Source: Xanthomarina spongicola
GTDB lineage: Bacteria; Bacteroidota; Bacteroidia; Flavobacteriales; Flavobacteriaceae
DNA length: 64,000 nucleotides
Direction of reading: 5' to 3'
Assembly: GCF_003148645.1 (NCBI RefSeq)
Contig: NZ_QGGP01000007.1
Span: forward strand, 62,001 to 126,000
Below, piece after piece: positions 34,883 to 43,828 of this stretch. The first letter of the stretch is position 1, and each line of letters opens with the position of its first letter. The position numbers and the translations under genes were made by a program. The notes beneath the pieces are model-generated. The model was given only the letters and a program-made list of their open reading frames with translations. It made no database searches and was not told where the DNA came from.

Positions 34883-36886
34883 ATGAAATTTAAGATAAAA
34901 TCAGAATTCAGTCCAACAGGAGATCAACCAGCTGCAATTAAACAATTAGTAGACGGTCTTGTTATTCAAGAAAAATACCAAACACTTCTTGGTGTTACTG
35001 GTTCTGGTAAAACATTTACAGTTGCTAATGTTATAGAAGAAGTACAAAAACCAACGTTAGTTTTAGCACATAACAAAACCTTGGCAGCGCAATTATATTC
35101 TGAATTCAAGCAGTTTTTTCCTGAAAATGCAGTCGAATATTTTGTGTCTTATTACGATTATTACCAACCTGAAGCATACATTCCAGTTTCTGGAGTTTAT
35201 ATAGAAAAAGATCTCTCTATAAACGAAGAAATTGAAAAAATGCGATTAAGTACAACCTCTTCTCTTCTTTCTGGAAGACGAGATGTTTTAGTAGTAGCTT
35301 CCGTATCTTGTTTATATGGTATTGGAAATCCTGTAGAATTTCAGAAGAATGTGATTTCACTTGAAAAAGATCAGGTTATTTCACGAACAAAATTACTTCA
35401 CAGATTGGTTCAAAGTTTATATTCCAGAACTGAAGCCGAATTTAATCATGGGAATTTCAGAATAAAAGGAGATACAGTTGATGTATTTCCAAGTTACGAT
35501 GATCATGCTTTTAGAATTCACTTTTTTGGCGATGAAATTGAAGAAATTGAAGCTTTCAACATTCAAACTAATGAAGTAATTGAGAAATATGATAGACTGA
35601 ATATTTATCCAGCTAATATGTTTGTTACGTCTCCAGATGTCTTACAAGGAGCTATAAAAGACATTCAAGACGATTTAGTAAAGCAATACGATTATTTTAA
35701 AGAAATAGGCAAACACTTAGAAGCAAAAAGATTAAAAGAACGCACTGAATTCGATTTAGAAATGATTCGAGAATTGGGTTATTGCTCTGGTATTGAAAAC
35801 TATTCTCGTTACTTAGATGGCAGACAACCAGGAACCAGACCTTTCTGTTTATTAGACTATTTTCCAGACGACTATTTAATGGTTGTAGACGAAAGTCACG
35901 TAACCATTTCTCAAGTACATGCCATGTATGGAGGAGATAGAAGCAGGAAAGAAAATCTGGTAGAATATGGTTTTAGATTACCAGCTGCTATGGACAATAG
36001 ACCTTTAAAATTTGAAGAGTTTGAAGCGCTACAAAACCAAGTGATTTATGTTAGTGCTACTCCAGCAGATTACGAACTTCAAAAATCAGATGGTGTTTAT
36101 GTCGAACAAGTAATTCGTCCTACTGGACTTTTAGATCCTACTATTGAAGTAAGACCAAGTTTAAACCAAATAGACGATTTAATAGAAGAAATCCAGCTAC
36201 GTGTAGAAAAAGACGAACGAACATTAGTGACTACTTTAACCAAAAGAATGGCTGAAGAATTAACCAAGTATTTAAGCAGAATTCAAATACGCGTACGTTA
36301 TATACATAGTGATGTAGATACTTTGGAGCGTGTACAAATTATGCAAGATTTACGTGCAGGTATGTTTGATGTTTTAGTTGGTGTCAATCTTTTAAGAGAA
36401 GGCCTAGATTTGCCTGAAGTGTCATTGGTTGCTATTCTTGATGCAGATAAAGAAGGCTTTTTGCGTTCAGCGAGATCATTAACACAAACTGTTGGAAGAG
36501 CTGCAAGGAATCTAAATGGAAAAGCTATTATGTATGCAGACAAAATAACCAAGAGTATGCAAAAAACCATTGATGAGACTAATTACAGACGTGAAAAACA
36601 AATTGCTTATAACACAAAGCACAATCTAATTCCTAAGGCATTAAACAAAAGTCTTGACAATGCGTTGTCAAAGAATTCGGTGAGTACATATAGTTATGAA
36701 TTGGAAGCATTAAAAGCAGCAGAACCAGAAAGTAAATATTTAACTAAAGGTGAATTGGAAAAGAAAATCCGTGAAAAACGAAAATTTATGGAAGAAGCCG
36801 CAAAGGCTTTAAACTTTTTACAAGCAGCCAAATTTAGGGATGAAATTAAAGCTTATCAAGATAAGCTTGAGAAGCTTAAAATATAA
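34883..36886 (+). CDS. uvrB: Excinuclease ABC subunit UvrB
   Basis: A 667-residue DNA-damage recognition helicase of nucleotide excision repair, acting with UvrA and UvrC. Visible are the start 'KFKIKSEFSPTGDQPAAIKQ', Walker A 'LLGVTGSGKTFTVANVI', the beta-hairpin 'YYDYYQPEAYIP', the DEAD-like 'MVVDESHVTI', 'VYVSATPADYEL', the C-terminal helicase motif 'TVGRAARNLNGKAI', and the UvrC-binding UVR domain 'LEKKIREKRKFMEEAAKALN' near the end. Full family length, with all motifs intact. Confidence 0.97.
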   Translation: MKFKIKSEFSPTGDQPAAIKQLVDGLVIQEKYQTLLGVTGSGKTFTVANVIEEVQKPTLVLAHNKTLAAQLYSEFKQFFPENAVEYFVSYYDYYQPEAYIPVSGVYIEKDLSINEEIEKMRLSTTSSLLSGRRDVLVVASVSCLYGIGNPVEFQKNVISLEKDQVISRTKLLHRLVQSLYSRTEAEFNHGNFRIKGDTVDVFPSYDDHAFRIHFFGDEIEEIEAFNIQTNEVIEKYDRLNIYPANMFVTSPDVLQGAIKDIQDDLVKQYDYFKEIGKHLEAKRLKERTEFDLEMIRELGYCSGIENYSRYLDGRQPGTRPFCLLDYFPDDYLMVVDESHVTISQVHAMYGGDRSRKENLVEYGFRLPAAMDNRPLKFEEFEALQNQVIYVSATPADYELQKSDGVYVEQVIRPTGLLDPTIEVRPSLNQIDDLIEEIQLRVEKDERTLVTTLTKRMAEELTKYLSRIQIRVRYIHSDVDTLERVQIMQDLRAGMFDVLVGVNLLREGLDLPEVSLVAILDADKEGFLRSARSLTQTVGRAARNLNGKAIMYADKITKSMQKTIDETNYRREKQIAYNTKHNLIPKALNKSLDNALSKNSVSTYSYELEALKAAEPESKYLTKGELEKKIREKRKFMEEAAKALNFLQAAKFRDEIKAYQDKLEKLKI

Positions 36887-36916
36887 AATTAGAGGTTTTA
36901 ACTTTTTTAAAAATTA

Positions 36917-37318
36917 CTAATTATATTGAACCTTAAAGATATCAATAAGCACATCTGGTGGAACAATTTTATTAGGAAAGCTTTCCATCAAGTATAATAC
37001 TTTATTTATAGACTCATGACTTAAACCCATTCTAAGACCATAATTAAAAAGTTTAATCTTGTCTTTAGGAGAATTTTCCTCATCGATATTCATTAATAAT
37101 ACCAATCTATGAAACTGGACAATACGTTCGCTATGAGATTCTAAATGAATATAATTTATAGGATGCTCGATTAAATAATCGAAATCTTCTCTTGAAATAT
37201 CTAACTGTTTTGCAATAGCCAATAAAAAATTATATTCTATTGGTTTTAGATTGCTTTCGCTTTTTGCAAATGATATCATTTCAGACAAAAGGCTTAATTT
37301 TTCAACCTTGTTAATCAT
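36917..37318 (-). CDS. TerB-like helical protein
   Basis: A 133-residue all-helical protein. The segment 'LLSEMISFAKSESNLKPIEYNFLLAIAKQL' and the later 'KIKLFNYGLRMGLSHESINKVL' fit the TerB-like (tellurite-resistance TerB) fold in layout: an early helix with acidic residues, then 'D-x-x-x-x-E'. Function unknown in this context; no other ter genes are present. It is convergent with uvrB (30 nt between stops). Confidence 0.55.
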   Translation of the reverse strand: MINKVEKLSLLSEMISFAKSESNLKPIEYNFLLAIAKQLDISREDFDYLIEHPINYIHLESHSERIVQFHRLVLLMNIDEENSPKDKIKLFNYGLRMGLSHESINKVLYLMESFPNKIVPPDVLIDIFKVQYN

Positions 37319-37407
37319 TGGAGGAATGGATTAATATTACAATATAAAGATACCTATAAACAATATTTAATAATCCCTTATAATTTGTAACTTGTCGAAA
37401 ATTTGAA

Positions 37408-37512
37408 TGCGTTTCATCGTTATTTTCTTACATTTAATAAATAATATTTTTTAACATTTTGATTATCAGATAGTTAATTCGAACGTGCATTTCATCGATT
37501 ATTCTATTATTG
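37408..37512 (+). promoter_or_regulatory. Two TGC(A/G)TTTCATCG motifs upstream of the DUF1456 gene
   Basis: TGCGTTTCATC (37408-37418) is followed 21 nt later by TACATTTAATA (37429-37439), and a second TGCATTTCATC lies at 37486-37496. A -7-like TATTATTG (37505-37512) follows the last copy, 19 nt before the ATG at 37531. The motif resembles that at 27452-27482. Confidence 0.4.
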
Positions 37513-37530
37513 AACCATAAAACTAAACAC

Positions 37531-37797
37531 ATGACAAACAACGATATCTTCAAAAAACTAAGAGTTGCATTAAAACTTCGCGATGATGAAATTGTTAAAA
37601 TTTTAGAATTAGTAGACTTTAGAATTACAAAAAGTGAATTAGGTGCTTTTTTTAGAAAAGAAGACCATCCAAAATACATGGAATGTGGCGATCAAATTTT
37701 AAGAAATTTCCTGAATGGATTAGTAATTCATCTTCGTGGACCAATGCCTAAAAAAGAAATAAAGCAACCAACTACAAATAAACCCTTAAAAAAATAA
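37531..37797 (+). CDS. DUF1456 family protein (YehS-like)
   Basis: An 88-residue protein from the ATG at 37531 (MTNNDIFKKLRVALKLRDDE). An upstream in-frame TTG lies in the promoter region. The sequence matches one DUF1456 repeat: 'NDIFKKLRVALKLRDDEIVKIL' followed by 'ITKSELGAFFRKEDHPKYMECGDQILRNFL'. Typical members (E. coli YehS) hold two such repeats in about 150 residues; here a second copy is present only as the trailing 'CGDQILRNFLNGLVIHLRG', so this is a short form. Function unknown. Confidence 0.8.
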   Translation: MTNNDIFKKLRVALKLRDDEIVKILELVDFRITKSELGAFFRKEDHPKYMECGDQILRNFLNGLVIHLRGPMPKKEIKQPTTNKPLKK

Positions 37798-37821
37798 TAA
37801 AGGTTTTAAAAGTTTATTGAA

Positions 37822-37848
37822 TAATCTTAAATTGCGCATTTAAGATTA
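37822..37848. promoter_or_regulatory. Perfect 11-bp inverted repeat upstream of cysH
   Basis: TAATCTTAAAT (37822-37832), a 5-nt centre TGCGC, and ATTTAAGATTA (37838-37848), ending 16 nt before the ATG at 37865. No T-run follows, so an operator or leader hairpin is more likely than a terminator of the DUF1456 gene. Confidence 0.5.
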
Positions 37849-37864
37849 AAATGTCCTAAATAAT

Positions 37865-38563
37865 ATGATAGATAATCCTACTATTATGAATTCGTCTGAA
37901 ATTTCAGATGAACAAATAAAATCTCTCAATAAGAAATACAAATATCTTTCAGTTACAAATCGTATTAAAGAACTTTATGTAGATTTCGATGTTAACCAAG
38001 TTATGTTAACTAGCTCTTTTGCTGCAACCTCAGCTTTCTTATTAAAACTTTTTTCTGATGTTAACAAAGAACAACAAGTCTTCTTTATTGATACAGGATA
38101 TCATTTTGAAGAAACATTAAAATATAAAGACAAGTTGGTACAATTATATGGTTTAAATGTAAAATCTATAAGTGCTATAAAAGAGGAACATGAGTTTACA
38201 ACCAAAGATGAAACATGGAAGAAAAATCCTGATTTTTGTTGTTCAATAAATAAAGTAAGCCCTTTAGAATCCATTAAAAAAAATTACAAGGTTTGGGTGT
38301 CTGGCTTAATGGAATGGCAAAGCGACCATAGAGCAAGTTTAGATATTTTTGAAATGCGTGGAGAAATATTAAAATTCTATCCACTATTAGATATTACTAA
38401 AGAACAACGTGATGCTTTTATTGAAATTCACCAATTACCTTTTCATCCTTTAGTTGCAAAAGGTTATAACTCCATTGGCTGTAGTCATTGTACAATTCCT
38501 AGTGAAGACAGAAGTGGACGATGGAACAACAATCCAAAAACGGAGTGTGGCTTACATCTTTAA
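37865..38563 (+). CDS. cysH: Phosphoadenylyl/adenylyl-sulfate reductase
   Basis: A 232-residue enzyme that reduces activated sulfate to sulfite. The PP-loop region is 'VMLTSSFAATSAF' and 'FFIDTGYHFEETL'. The paired cysteines C125-C126 ('DFCCSINK') with C206-x-x-C209 ('GCSHCT') are the four ligands of a [4Fe-4S] cluster, which marks the APS-reducing or dual-specificity type. The catalytic C228 lies in the C-terminal 'KTECGLHL'. No other sulfate-assimilation gene lies nearby in the window. A second in-frame ATG at 37886 could be the true start. Confidence 0.9.
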   Translation: MIDNPTIMNSSEISDEQIKSLNKKYKYLSVTNRIKELYVDFDVNQVMLTSSFAATSAFLLKLFSDVNKEQQVFFIDTGYHFEETLKYKDKLVQLYGLNVKSISAIKEEHEFTTKDETWKKNPDFCCSINKVSPLESIKKNYKVWVSGLMEWQSDHRASLDIFEMRGEILKFYPLLDITKEQRDAFIEIHQLPFHPLVAKGYNSIGCSHCTIPSEDRSGRWNNNPKTECGLHL

Positions 38564-38590
38564 ACTAATTTTTAAAAAATCGAAAATAAA

Positions 38591-38620
38591 AAAAGCCACT
38601 TTATATTTAAAGTGGCTTTT
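38591..38620. terminator. Bidirectional terminator between cysH and sucC
   Basis: AAAAGCCACTTTA (38591-38603), loop of 4 nt, TAAAGTGGCTTTT (38608-38620): a perfect 13-bp stem flanked by A-run and T-run. It serves cysH on the plus strand and sucC on the minus strand. A second 7-bp hairpin CTCTTAG/CTAAGAG (38632-38651) lies between it and the sucC stop. Confidence 0.88.
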
Positions 38621-38664
38621 GTTTTGTTAAACTCTTAGATAAAACTAAGAGCTACCTTTTTTAA

Positions 38665-39855
38665 TTAGGCTAAAACTTTCTGTACTTTATCTGCTGCTTC
38701 TTGAAATTCAGTTGCACTTAATACATCTAAACCAGAATTATCTATTAATTCTTTAGCGATGTCTGCATTGGTTCCTTGAAGACGTACAATAATTGGCACA
38801 TTAATATTACCCATATTTTTATATGCATCAATAACACCTTGTGCAACACGATCGCAACGTACAATACCTCCAAAGATGTTAATCAAAATAGCTTTAACAG
38901 CAGGATCTTTTAAAATAATTTTAAAAGCTGCTTCTACTCTTGCAGCATCAGCAGTTCCACCTACATCTAAAAAGTTTGCTGGTTCTCCACCTGCTTGTTT
39001 TATTAAATCCATAGTTGCCATTGCAAGTCCTGCTCCATTAACCATACAACCAACATTTCCGTCTAAGTCAACATAGTTAAGTCCTAAAGCTCCTGCTTCT
39101 ACTTCAATTGGATTTTCTTCACGTAAATCGCGTAAATCTTGATAATCTTTATGTCTGTAAAGGGCATTATCGTCTATGGTTACTTTAGCATCCACAGCCA
39201 TAATTTTATTGTCACTTGTTTTTAATACTGGATTGATTTCGAATAAAGAAGCATCAGATTCTACATAGGCAGTATATAAAGAAGCAACAAACTTGGTCAT
39301 TTCTTTAAATGCAAGTCCTTCTAATCCTAAGTTAAAAGCAACACGTCTAGCCTGAAAAGGCATTAACCCAACAGATGGATCTACCTCTTCAGTGAAGATT
39401 AAATGTGGTGTTTCTTCAGCAACAGTTTCTATATCCATTCCTCCTTCTGTAGAATACATAATCATATTACGTCCAGTAGCACGATTCAATAAAACTGACA
39501 TATAAAACTCATTCGTTTCAGTTTCACCTGGATAATAAACGTCTTCAGCAACTAAAACTTGGTGAACTTTTTTTCCTTCAGCAGACGTTTGTGGTGTAAT
39601 TAAATTCATACCAATTATTTGTCCTGCAATTTGTTCAACCTCTTGAAGATTTTTTGCAAGCTTAACGCCTCCTCCTTTACCACGTCCACCTGCATGAACC
39701 TGAGCTTTAATTACATGCCAACCTGTTCCAGTTTCAGCAGTTAACTGTTTTGCAGCAGCAACAGCTTCTTGTGCATTTTTTGCTACCATTCCACGCTGAA
39801 TACGTACGCCAAAGTTTGCTAATATGTCTTTTCCTTGATATTCGTGTAAATTCAT
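38665..39855 (-). CDS. sucC: Succinate-CoA ligase (ADP-forming), beta subunit
   Basis: A 396-residue TCA-cycle enzyme subunit. The start is the ATG at 39855 (MNLHEYQGKDILANFGV), because the family begins with exactly this pattern; a 15-codon upstream extension in frame is untypical. Landmarks are 'VIKAQVHAGGRGKGGGVKLA' (ATP-grasp), 'LFEINPVL' and 'MAVDAKVTIDDNALYRH', 'MVNGAGLAMATMDLIKQAGG', 'FLDVGGTADAARVEAAF' and 'ILINIFGGIVRCDRVAQGVI'. The alpha subunit gene sucD is not adjacent, so the genes are split here as in many Bacteroidota. Confidence 0.96.
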   Translation of the reverse strand: MNLHEYQGKDILANFGVRIQRGMVAKNAQEAVAAAKQLTAETGTGWHVIKAQVHAGGRGKGGGVKLAKNLQEVEQIAGQIIGMNLITPQTSAEGKKVHQVLVAEDVYYPGETETNEFYMSVLLNRATGRNMIMYSTEGGMDIETVAEETPHLIFTEEVDPSVGLMPFQARRVAFNLGLEGLAFKEMTKFVASLYTAYVESDASLFEINPVLKTSDNKIMAVDAKVTIDDNALYRHKDYQDLRDLREENPIEVEAGALGLNYVDLDGNVGCMVNGAGLAMATMDLIKQAGGEPANFLDVGGTADAARVEAAFKIILKDPAVKAILINIFGGIVRCDRVAQGVIDAYKNMGNINVPIIVRLQGTNADIAKELIDNSGLDVLSATEFQEAADKVQKVLA

Positions 39856-39914
39856 CTTTAAGTTCTTATTTGTTATTTCCTTAAAATAAAGAAACATCAA
39901 AATTTATAGTGGCA

Positions 39915-39945
39915 CAAAAGTAAACAACCTGATGCTTTTTACCAA
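39915..39945 (-). promoter_or_regulatory. Promoter of sucC
   Basis: On the minus strand TTG (39945-39943), a 20-nt spacer, and TACTTTTG (39922-39915), matching the Bacteroidota consensus; it would give a leader of about 50 nt before the ATG at 39855. This also supports that start over the upstream alternative. Confidence 0.6.
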
Positions 39946-40040
39946 TAAATTTTAAAGGAAGTATTTTATTTTATAACTGAATGTTCAAGGAATTTAACAA
40001 ACTATCAGTGTTGTCTATAAAAAATAAGGTATTGAGGCAC

Positions 40041-40079
40041 AAAAATACCGATGAGTCATTGAGACTCATCGGTATTTTT
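40041..40079. terminator. Strong bidirectional terminator
   Basis: A 17-bp perfect stem (40041-40057 with 40063-40079) with a 5-nt loop ATTGA, an A-run on one side and T-run on the other. It lies 18 nt after the stop of the minus-strand type A T9SS gene and insulates sucC from it. Confidence 0.9.
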
Positions 40080-40096
40080 TATAAACTATAATAATT

Positions 40097-41104
40097 TTAT
40101 TTCTTAATAAATTTCTTAGTAATAAACCCATTTTTAGTTTGAACAGATACAATATATAAACCACTTTTTAGTCCAGATACATCAACTGATTTTGAAGCAC
40201 CAATTGAACTTAAAATTATTCGCCCGTTTATATCCGAAACACGAATAGATTGAATTGTATTCGCTGGGTTAAATTTAATATTTAATATATCAATCACTGG
40301 ATTAGGAGCTACACTAAACTCATTCGTTACCAAAGTATTGTTTGGCGTTGATAAAGAATTTGTTAAGAAACTTTCCATAAGAGTTATAGTATCATCTATA
40401 CCAACAATGGCAAATTCAATATCAGCTGTATTCGATCTAAAAACAAGATTACCATTACTATTATCATAATAGTAATAGGATGTTTGAAATACAGTTCCTG
40501 TAAAAATAGATACGGATAAGGTTAAATCTTGAACTATTTTTAGTCTTGTTACACTACCACTAAATGCACCCTCTCCAAGATCATTCATATTTAAAGTTCC
40601 ATGAGCATCAACTGTAGTTGTAATTGTTCCTGCAAAAGTACCTGATCCAGAATCGCTTGTAAAAGACCCAGCTACTGCGTCTGAAGTTGTATCCAAATAG
40701 CTTAAAGGAAATGTCCCAAGAAATGCATTATTTGTGTTATAATTCAATTCAAAACCAGCATTAGAAACACCCGTAAAAGAAAAAGCACCTGCTATATCTT
40801 TAGCAAAAATATTATTTTCTTCCATGGTACCTGATGTTGTAACAGTTAAAACCTCAGTAGTTCCAGGGTATGTAGCTAACTCACTAGCAGTAGGTACAGC
40901 ATAGGTATCCGTGTTTATCCCTAATGTTGTTAAATTCGTAAAATCCCATACTAATGATGCACCAGAGGTGCTTTGGTCAATAGCAGGATTAGATTCTACA
41001 ATGGCATACGATGACATTGGAACACTAAAGAATTCATTAATTGGTGCTTGCGCAAAAAATAATACGGGTAAAAATAAAAATAAGAAAGGTAGTTTTGTTT
41101 TCAT
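40097..41104 (-). CDS. T9SS type A sorting-domain protein
   Basis: A 335-residue secreted protein. The signal peptide is MKTKLPFLFLFLPVLFFAQ. The central 230 residues are Thr/Ser/Gly-rich beta sequence without a recognised domain. The C-terminal 75 residues are a classical Por_Secre_tail/type A signal: 'FSVAPNPVIDILNIKF', 'IRVSDINGRIILS' and 'SGLYIVSVQTKNGFITKKFI'. It should be exported through the type IX system and its tail cleaved. A TAGCTTTG on the minus strand (41127-41120) 16 nt before the start is a likely -7 element. Confidence 0.9.
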   Translation of the reverse strand: MKTKLPFLFLFLPVLFFAQAPINEFFSVPMSSYAIVESNPAIDQSTSGASLVWDFTNLTTLGINTDTYAVPTASELATYPGTTEVLTVTTSGTMEENNIFAKDIAGAFSFTGVSNAGFELNYNTNNAFLGTFPLSYLDTTSDAVAGSFTSDSGSGTFAGTITTTVDAHGTLNMNDLGEGAFSGSVTRLKIVQDLTLSVSIFTGTVFQTSYYYYDNSNGNLVFRSNTADIEFAIVGIDDTITLMESFLTNSLSTPNNTLVTNEFSVAPNPVIDILNIKFNPANTIQSIRVSDINGRIILSSIGASKSVDVSGLKSGLYIVSVQTKNGFITKKFIKK

Positions 41105-41238
41105 GTGTTATGTTTTTTTCAAAGCTATTAAAAAGTGTGCTTCATCTATAAAAAATAGGATAATATTAAAAGAAACTTCGTTTAAGTGTTTTATTGATTG
41201 ATAATTAATTTTGTATTTTTATCATTAAACTATTAATT

Positions 41239-41751
41239 ATGAAAAAGTTAGACTGGTATGAATTCACTAAACGAATTTATATTCATACAACTGTTGAAAA
41301 ACTTTATTGGTGTTGGGCTACAAAAGAAGGTCTTATTTCATGGTTTTTAAAAGATGCTGAGTTTTCAAGAAATGAAAAAGTCATAAATAATTCAGAATTT
41401 ATACAACAAAATGACAATTATACTTGGTTTTGGTACAATTGGGATGGAAAAGAAGAAGGAAAAATTCTTGAAGCAAATGGAACAAATGTTATTAAATTTA
41501 CATTTGCTGGAAGTTGTGTAGTTACCATTACTATAGAACAAAAAGAACATGCTGTTTTACTTTCTTTAACGCAATCTAACATCCCACTAGACGACAAAAG
41601 CAAACTCGAAATATTTTATGGTTGCAGCAATGGTTGGACTTTTTGGTTAACCAATTTAAAGTCTTATTTAGAACATGACATCTTATTAAACGAGACCAAA
41701 ATTGATTTAAGGCCCTTTGGATTAGCTGGTTACGAATTTGTAAATATGTAG
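41239..41751 (+). CDS. SRPBCC (START-like, AHSA1) domain protein
   Basis: A 170-residue soluble protein with the Bet v1/AHSA1 layout: 'FTKRIYIHTTVEKLYWCWAT' followed by 'EGLISWFLKDAEF', a central 'NYTWFWYNWDGKEEGKILEA', 'VIKFTFAGSCVVTITI' and the C-terminal helix 'GWTFWLTNLKSYLEHDI'. These folds hold a hydrophobic ligand; the ligand here is unknown. It lies alone between the type A gene (divergent) and the histidine kinase gene. Confidence 0.85.
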   Translation: MKKLDWYEFTKRIYIHTTVEKLYWCWATKEGLISWFLKDAEFSRNEKVINNSEFIQQNDNYTWFWYNWDGKEEGKILEANGTNVIKFTFAGSCVVTITIEQKEHAVLLSLTQSNIPLDDKSKLEIFYGCSNGWTFWLTNLKSYLEHDILLNETKIDLRPFGLAGYEFVNM

Positions 41752-41779
41752 TTTTTTTTAGTATCTTTAAACTCTCCTC

Positions 41780-41809
41780 AAGTCTTTTTTAATAGCGTTC
41801 AAAAGACTT
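41780..41809 (+). promoter_or_regulatory. Hairpin abutting the start codon of the TPR histidine kinase gene
   Basis: AAGTCTTTT (41780-41788), a 12-nt loop, and AAAAGACTT (41801-41809); the second arm ends at the base before the ATG at 41810. A TATCTTTA (-7-like) lies at 41762-41769, which would place the hairpin in the 5' leader. Confidence 0.45.
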
Positions 41810-43828
41810 ATGAAAACTAACAAACTAAAGCCATTTGTGCTATCGCGTATAACAGTACTCTGTTGTACAAAAAATCCAGTGCATTTTTTTGCAATTAAAT
41901 CAAATAGAAATTGCTCTAAAAAATTTCTATTAATTATCCTTTTACTTTGTTTTCAATTTACTTTTAGTCAAAATCAAAAAATAGATAGCCTTGCTAATCT
42001 GCTACAAAATGAAAAAGACTATCGTATCAAACTAAAATTACTTAGTGAATTAGTAACGCTGCAATCTCAAACAGATTTTGAAAAAGCGATTGTATATTCA
42101 AGACAGGGAATAACACTTTCAGAAAACACTAAAGATGCTGAATGGCAACCAACATTTTATGAAATGCATGGTCGAATCCATGCCAACTTATTAGAGTTAG
42201 ATTCTGCCTCTTTTTACTTCAACAAAGCCTTAGTTGGTTACAAATCTATAGATAACAAAAAAGGACAAGCAACTACTTTGTTTAAAATTGGTTGGATTAA
42301 TAAACGAAAAGGAGATATTGAACAAGCCCTAAAAGTCGACCTTGAAGCTTTAAAACTTATGGAAGCAATTGACGATATAACAGGAATTGCAGGTGCTTAC
42401 AGTCGTATTTCTGAAGATTTAAACAATCAAGGTAGACACAATGAAGCTTTGGAATATGCTTTAAAAACAATTAAATTATGTAAGCAAAACCATTTAGATA
42501 CAGAATTGGTTTACGCTTACACTTCTGCTGGAGACTCTTATCTGGCTTTAGGCAACTTTCAAGAATCTTATAATTATTTTAATGAAGCAATTAATTTAGC
42601 AAAAACATTAAATTTTTCTGTTTATGATTTGCTTAATTTTTCCAACAATAGAGCAAATTCCCTTAAACGTATGGGAAAATATCAAGAAGCAAAAAAAGAA
42701 TATGAAACCACTTTAACAAAAGCAAAAGAGGTGAATTATGAAAACGCTATTTACGTAATAACTGCAAATTTAGGTGAAGTAACAATGCTTTTAGGAAATT
42801 ATGAAGAAGCGCTAAATTACCAACTTCAAACAGTAGAACTTCAAGAAACCAATGGAGATGTCTCTAATCTAACAGAAAATTATGGTCATGTTAGTACTAT
42901 TTATGAAAAATTGGGCAACTATGCAAAAGCACTTGAATATCAGAAAAAGGCAAGAGTTATGAGAGATAGTACAGCTGCTATAGAAAGTGATAAAGTCATG
43001 TCTAATTTATTAACCAAATACGAAACAGTTAAAAAAGAAGAAACTATTAAAACCCAAGAAGCCAAAATATCTCAACAACAAAAAACACAAATATTATACA
43101 TTACTATTGCTGGGTTATTAACTCTTAGTTTAATAGGCATGTTTTCTAGTATAAAAAATATTAGAAAAAAACGTGAAAAACTATTAGCTTTAAATATTGA
43201 ATTAGAGAAAAAAAATAAACAAAACGAATTACTCCTAAAAGAAATACATCATCGCGTAAAAAATAATTTAGAGTTAGTAAAAAGTTTAATTGCTCTACAA
43301 TCTGCACAATTAGAGGATTCAGCCACCAAAGACGCTATGATTGCTAGTCAAAACAGAGTACAATCAATGGGAATTATCCATCAAAAACTCTATCAAGGTA
43401 CTAACTTAGGAAGTATTGAAATGAAAGACTATTTCCTAAATTTAAGCGAAGGTATTTTAGATACTTTCAACACGGAAGATAAAGTGAAAATTGAGTGTGC
43501 AATGGATAATTTAGAACTAGATGTTGACACAGCAGTACCAATAGGTTTAATAGTAAACGAGCTTTTAACAAATGCTTTAAAGTACGCTTTTCCAGACAAC
43601 AAAAAAGGTAATATTAAAATTAGCTTATTGCAAGATAAACCAGATATTTTAACACTTAAAGTAGTTGATAATGGCATTGGAAAGGTACATGGAATAACTC
43701 CTAAAGGAACTGGTTTTGGATCTCAACTAATTAAACTTTTAACCCAACAGTTAAATGGTGAAATGCAAGAAGAAAACACAAATGGCACATCTGTATTGTT
43801 TCATTTTAAACTACATAATGCTGCCTAA
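41810..43828 (+). CDS. TPR-containing sensor histidine kinase (HisKA_2)
   Basis: A 672-residue membrane-bound kinase. An unusual 35-residue Cys-containing N-terminus precedes a hydrophobic segment (about 38-54, 'LLIILLLCFQFTFSQ') that looks like a signal peptide, so the TPR region (about 60-400) should be periplasmic. TPR-like units include 'ALVGYKSIDNKKGQATTLFK' and 'GNYEEALNYQLQTVELQETN'. A second membrane helix lies at about 425-447. The HisKA_2 phosphoacceptor is in 'LLKEIHHRVKNNLELVKSLI' (about residue 480). A HATPase domain follows with 'LIVNELLTNALKYAF', 'VVDNGIG' and 'GTGFGSQLIKLL'. It abuts the response regulator gene and is surely its partner. Confidence 0.92.
   Translation: MKTNKLKPFVLSRITVLCCTKNPVHFFAIKSNRNCSKKFLLIILLLCFQFTFSQNQKIDSLANLLQNEKDYRIKLKLLSELVTLQSQTDFEKAIVYSRQGITLSENTKDAEWQPTFYEMHGRIHANLLELDSASFYFNKALVGYKSIDNKKGQATTLFKIGWINKRKGDIEQALKVDLEALKLMEAIDDITGIAGAYSRISEDLNNQGRHNEALEYALKTIKLCKQNHLDTELVYAYTSAGDSYLALGNFQESYNYFNEAINLAKTLNFSVYDLLNFSNNRANSLKRMGKYQEAKKEYETTLTKAKEVNYENAIYVITANLGEVTMLLGNYEEALNYQLQTVELQETNGDVSNLTENYGHVSTIYEKLGNYAKALEYQKKARVMRDSTAAIESDKVMSNLLTKYETVKKEETIKTQEAKISQQQKTQILYITIAGLLTLSLIGMFSSIKNIRKKREKLLALNIELEKKNKQNELLLKEIHHRVKNNLELVKSLIALQSAQLEDSATKDAMIASQNRVQSMGIIHQKLYQGTNLGSIEMKDYFLNLSEGILDTFNTEDKVKIECAMDNLELDVDTAVPIGLIVNELLTNALKYAFPDNKKGNIKISLLQDKPDILTLKVVDNGIGKVHGITPKGTGFGSQLIKLLTQQLNGEMQEENTNGTSVLFHFKLHNAA

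Noticed and set aside
39856-39900. 15-residue N-terminal extension of SucC
   Set aside because: The family starts with MNLHEYQ, and a good promoter lies at 39915-39945, leaving a normal leader.
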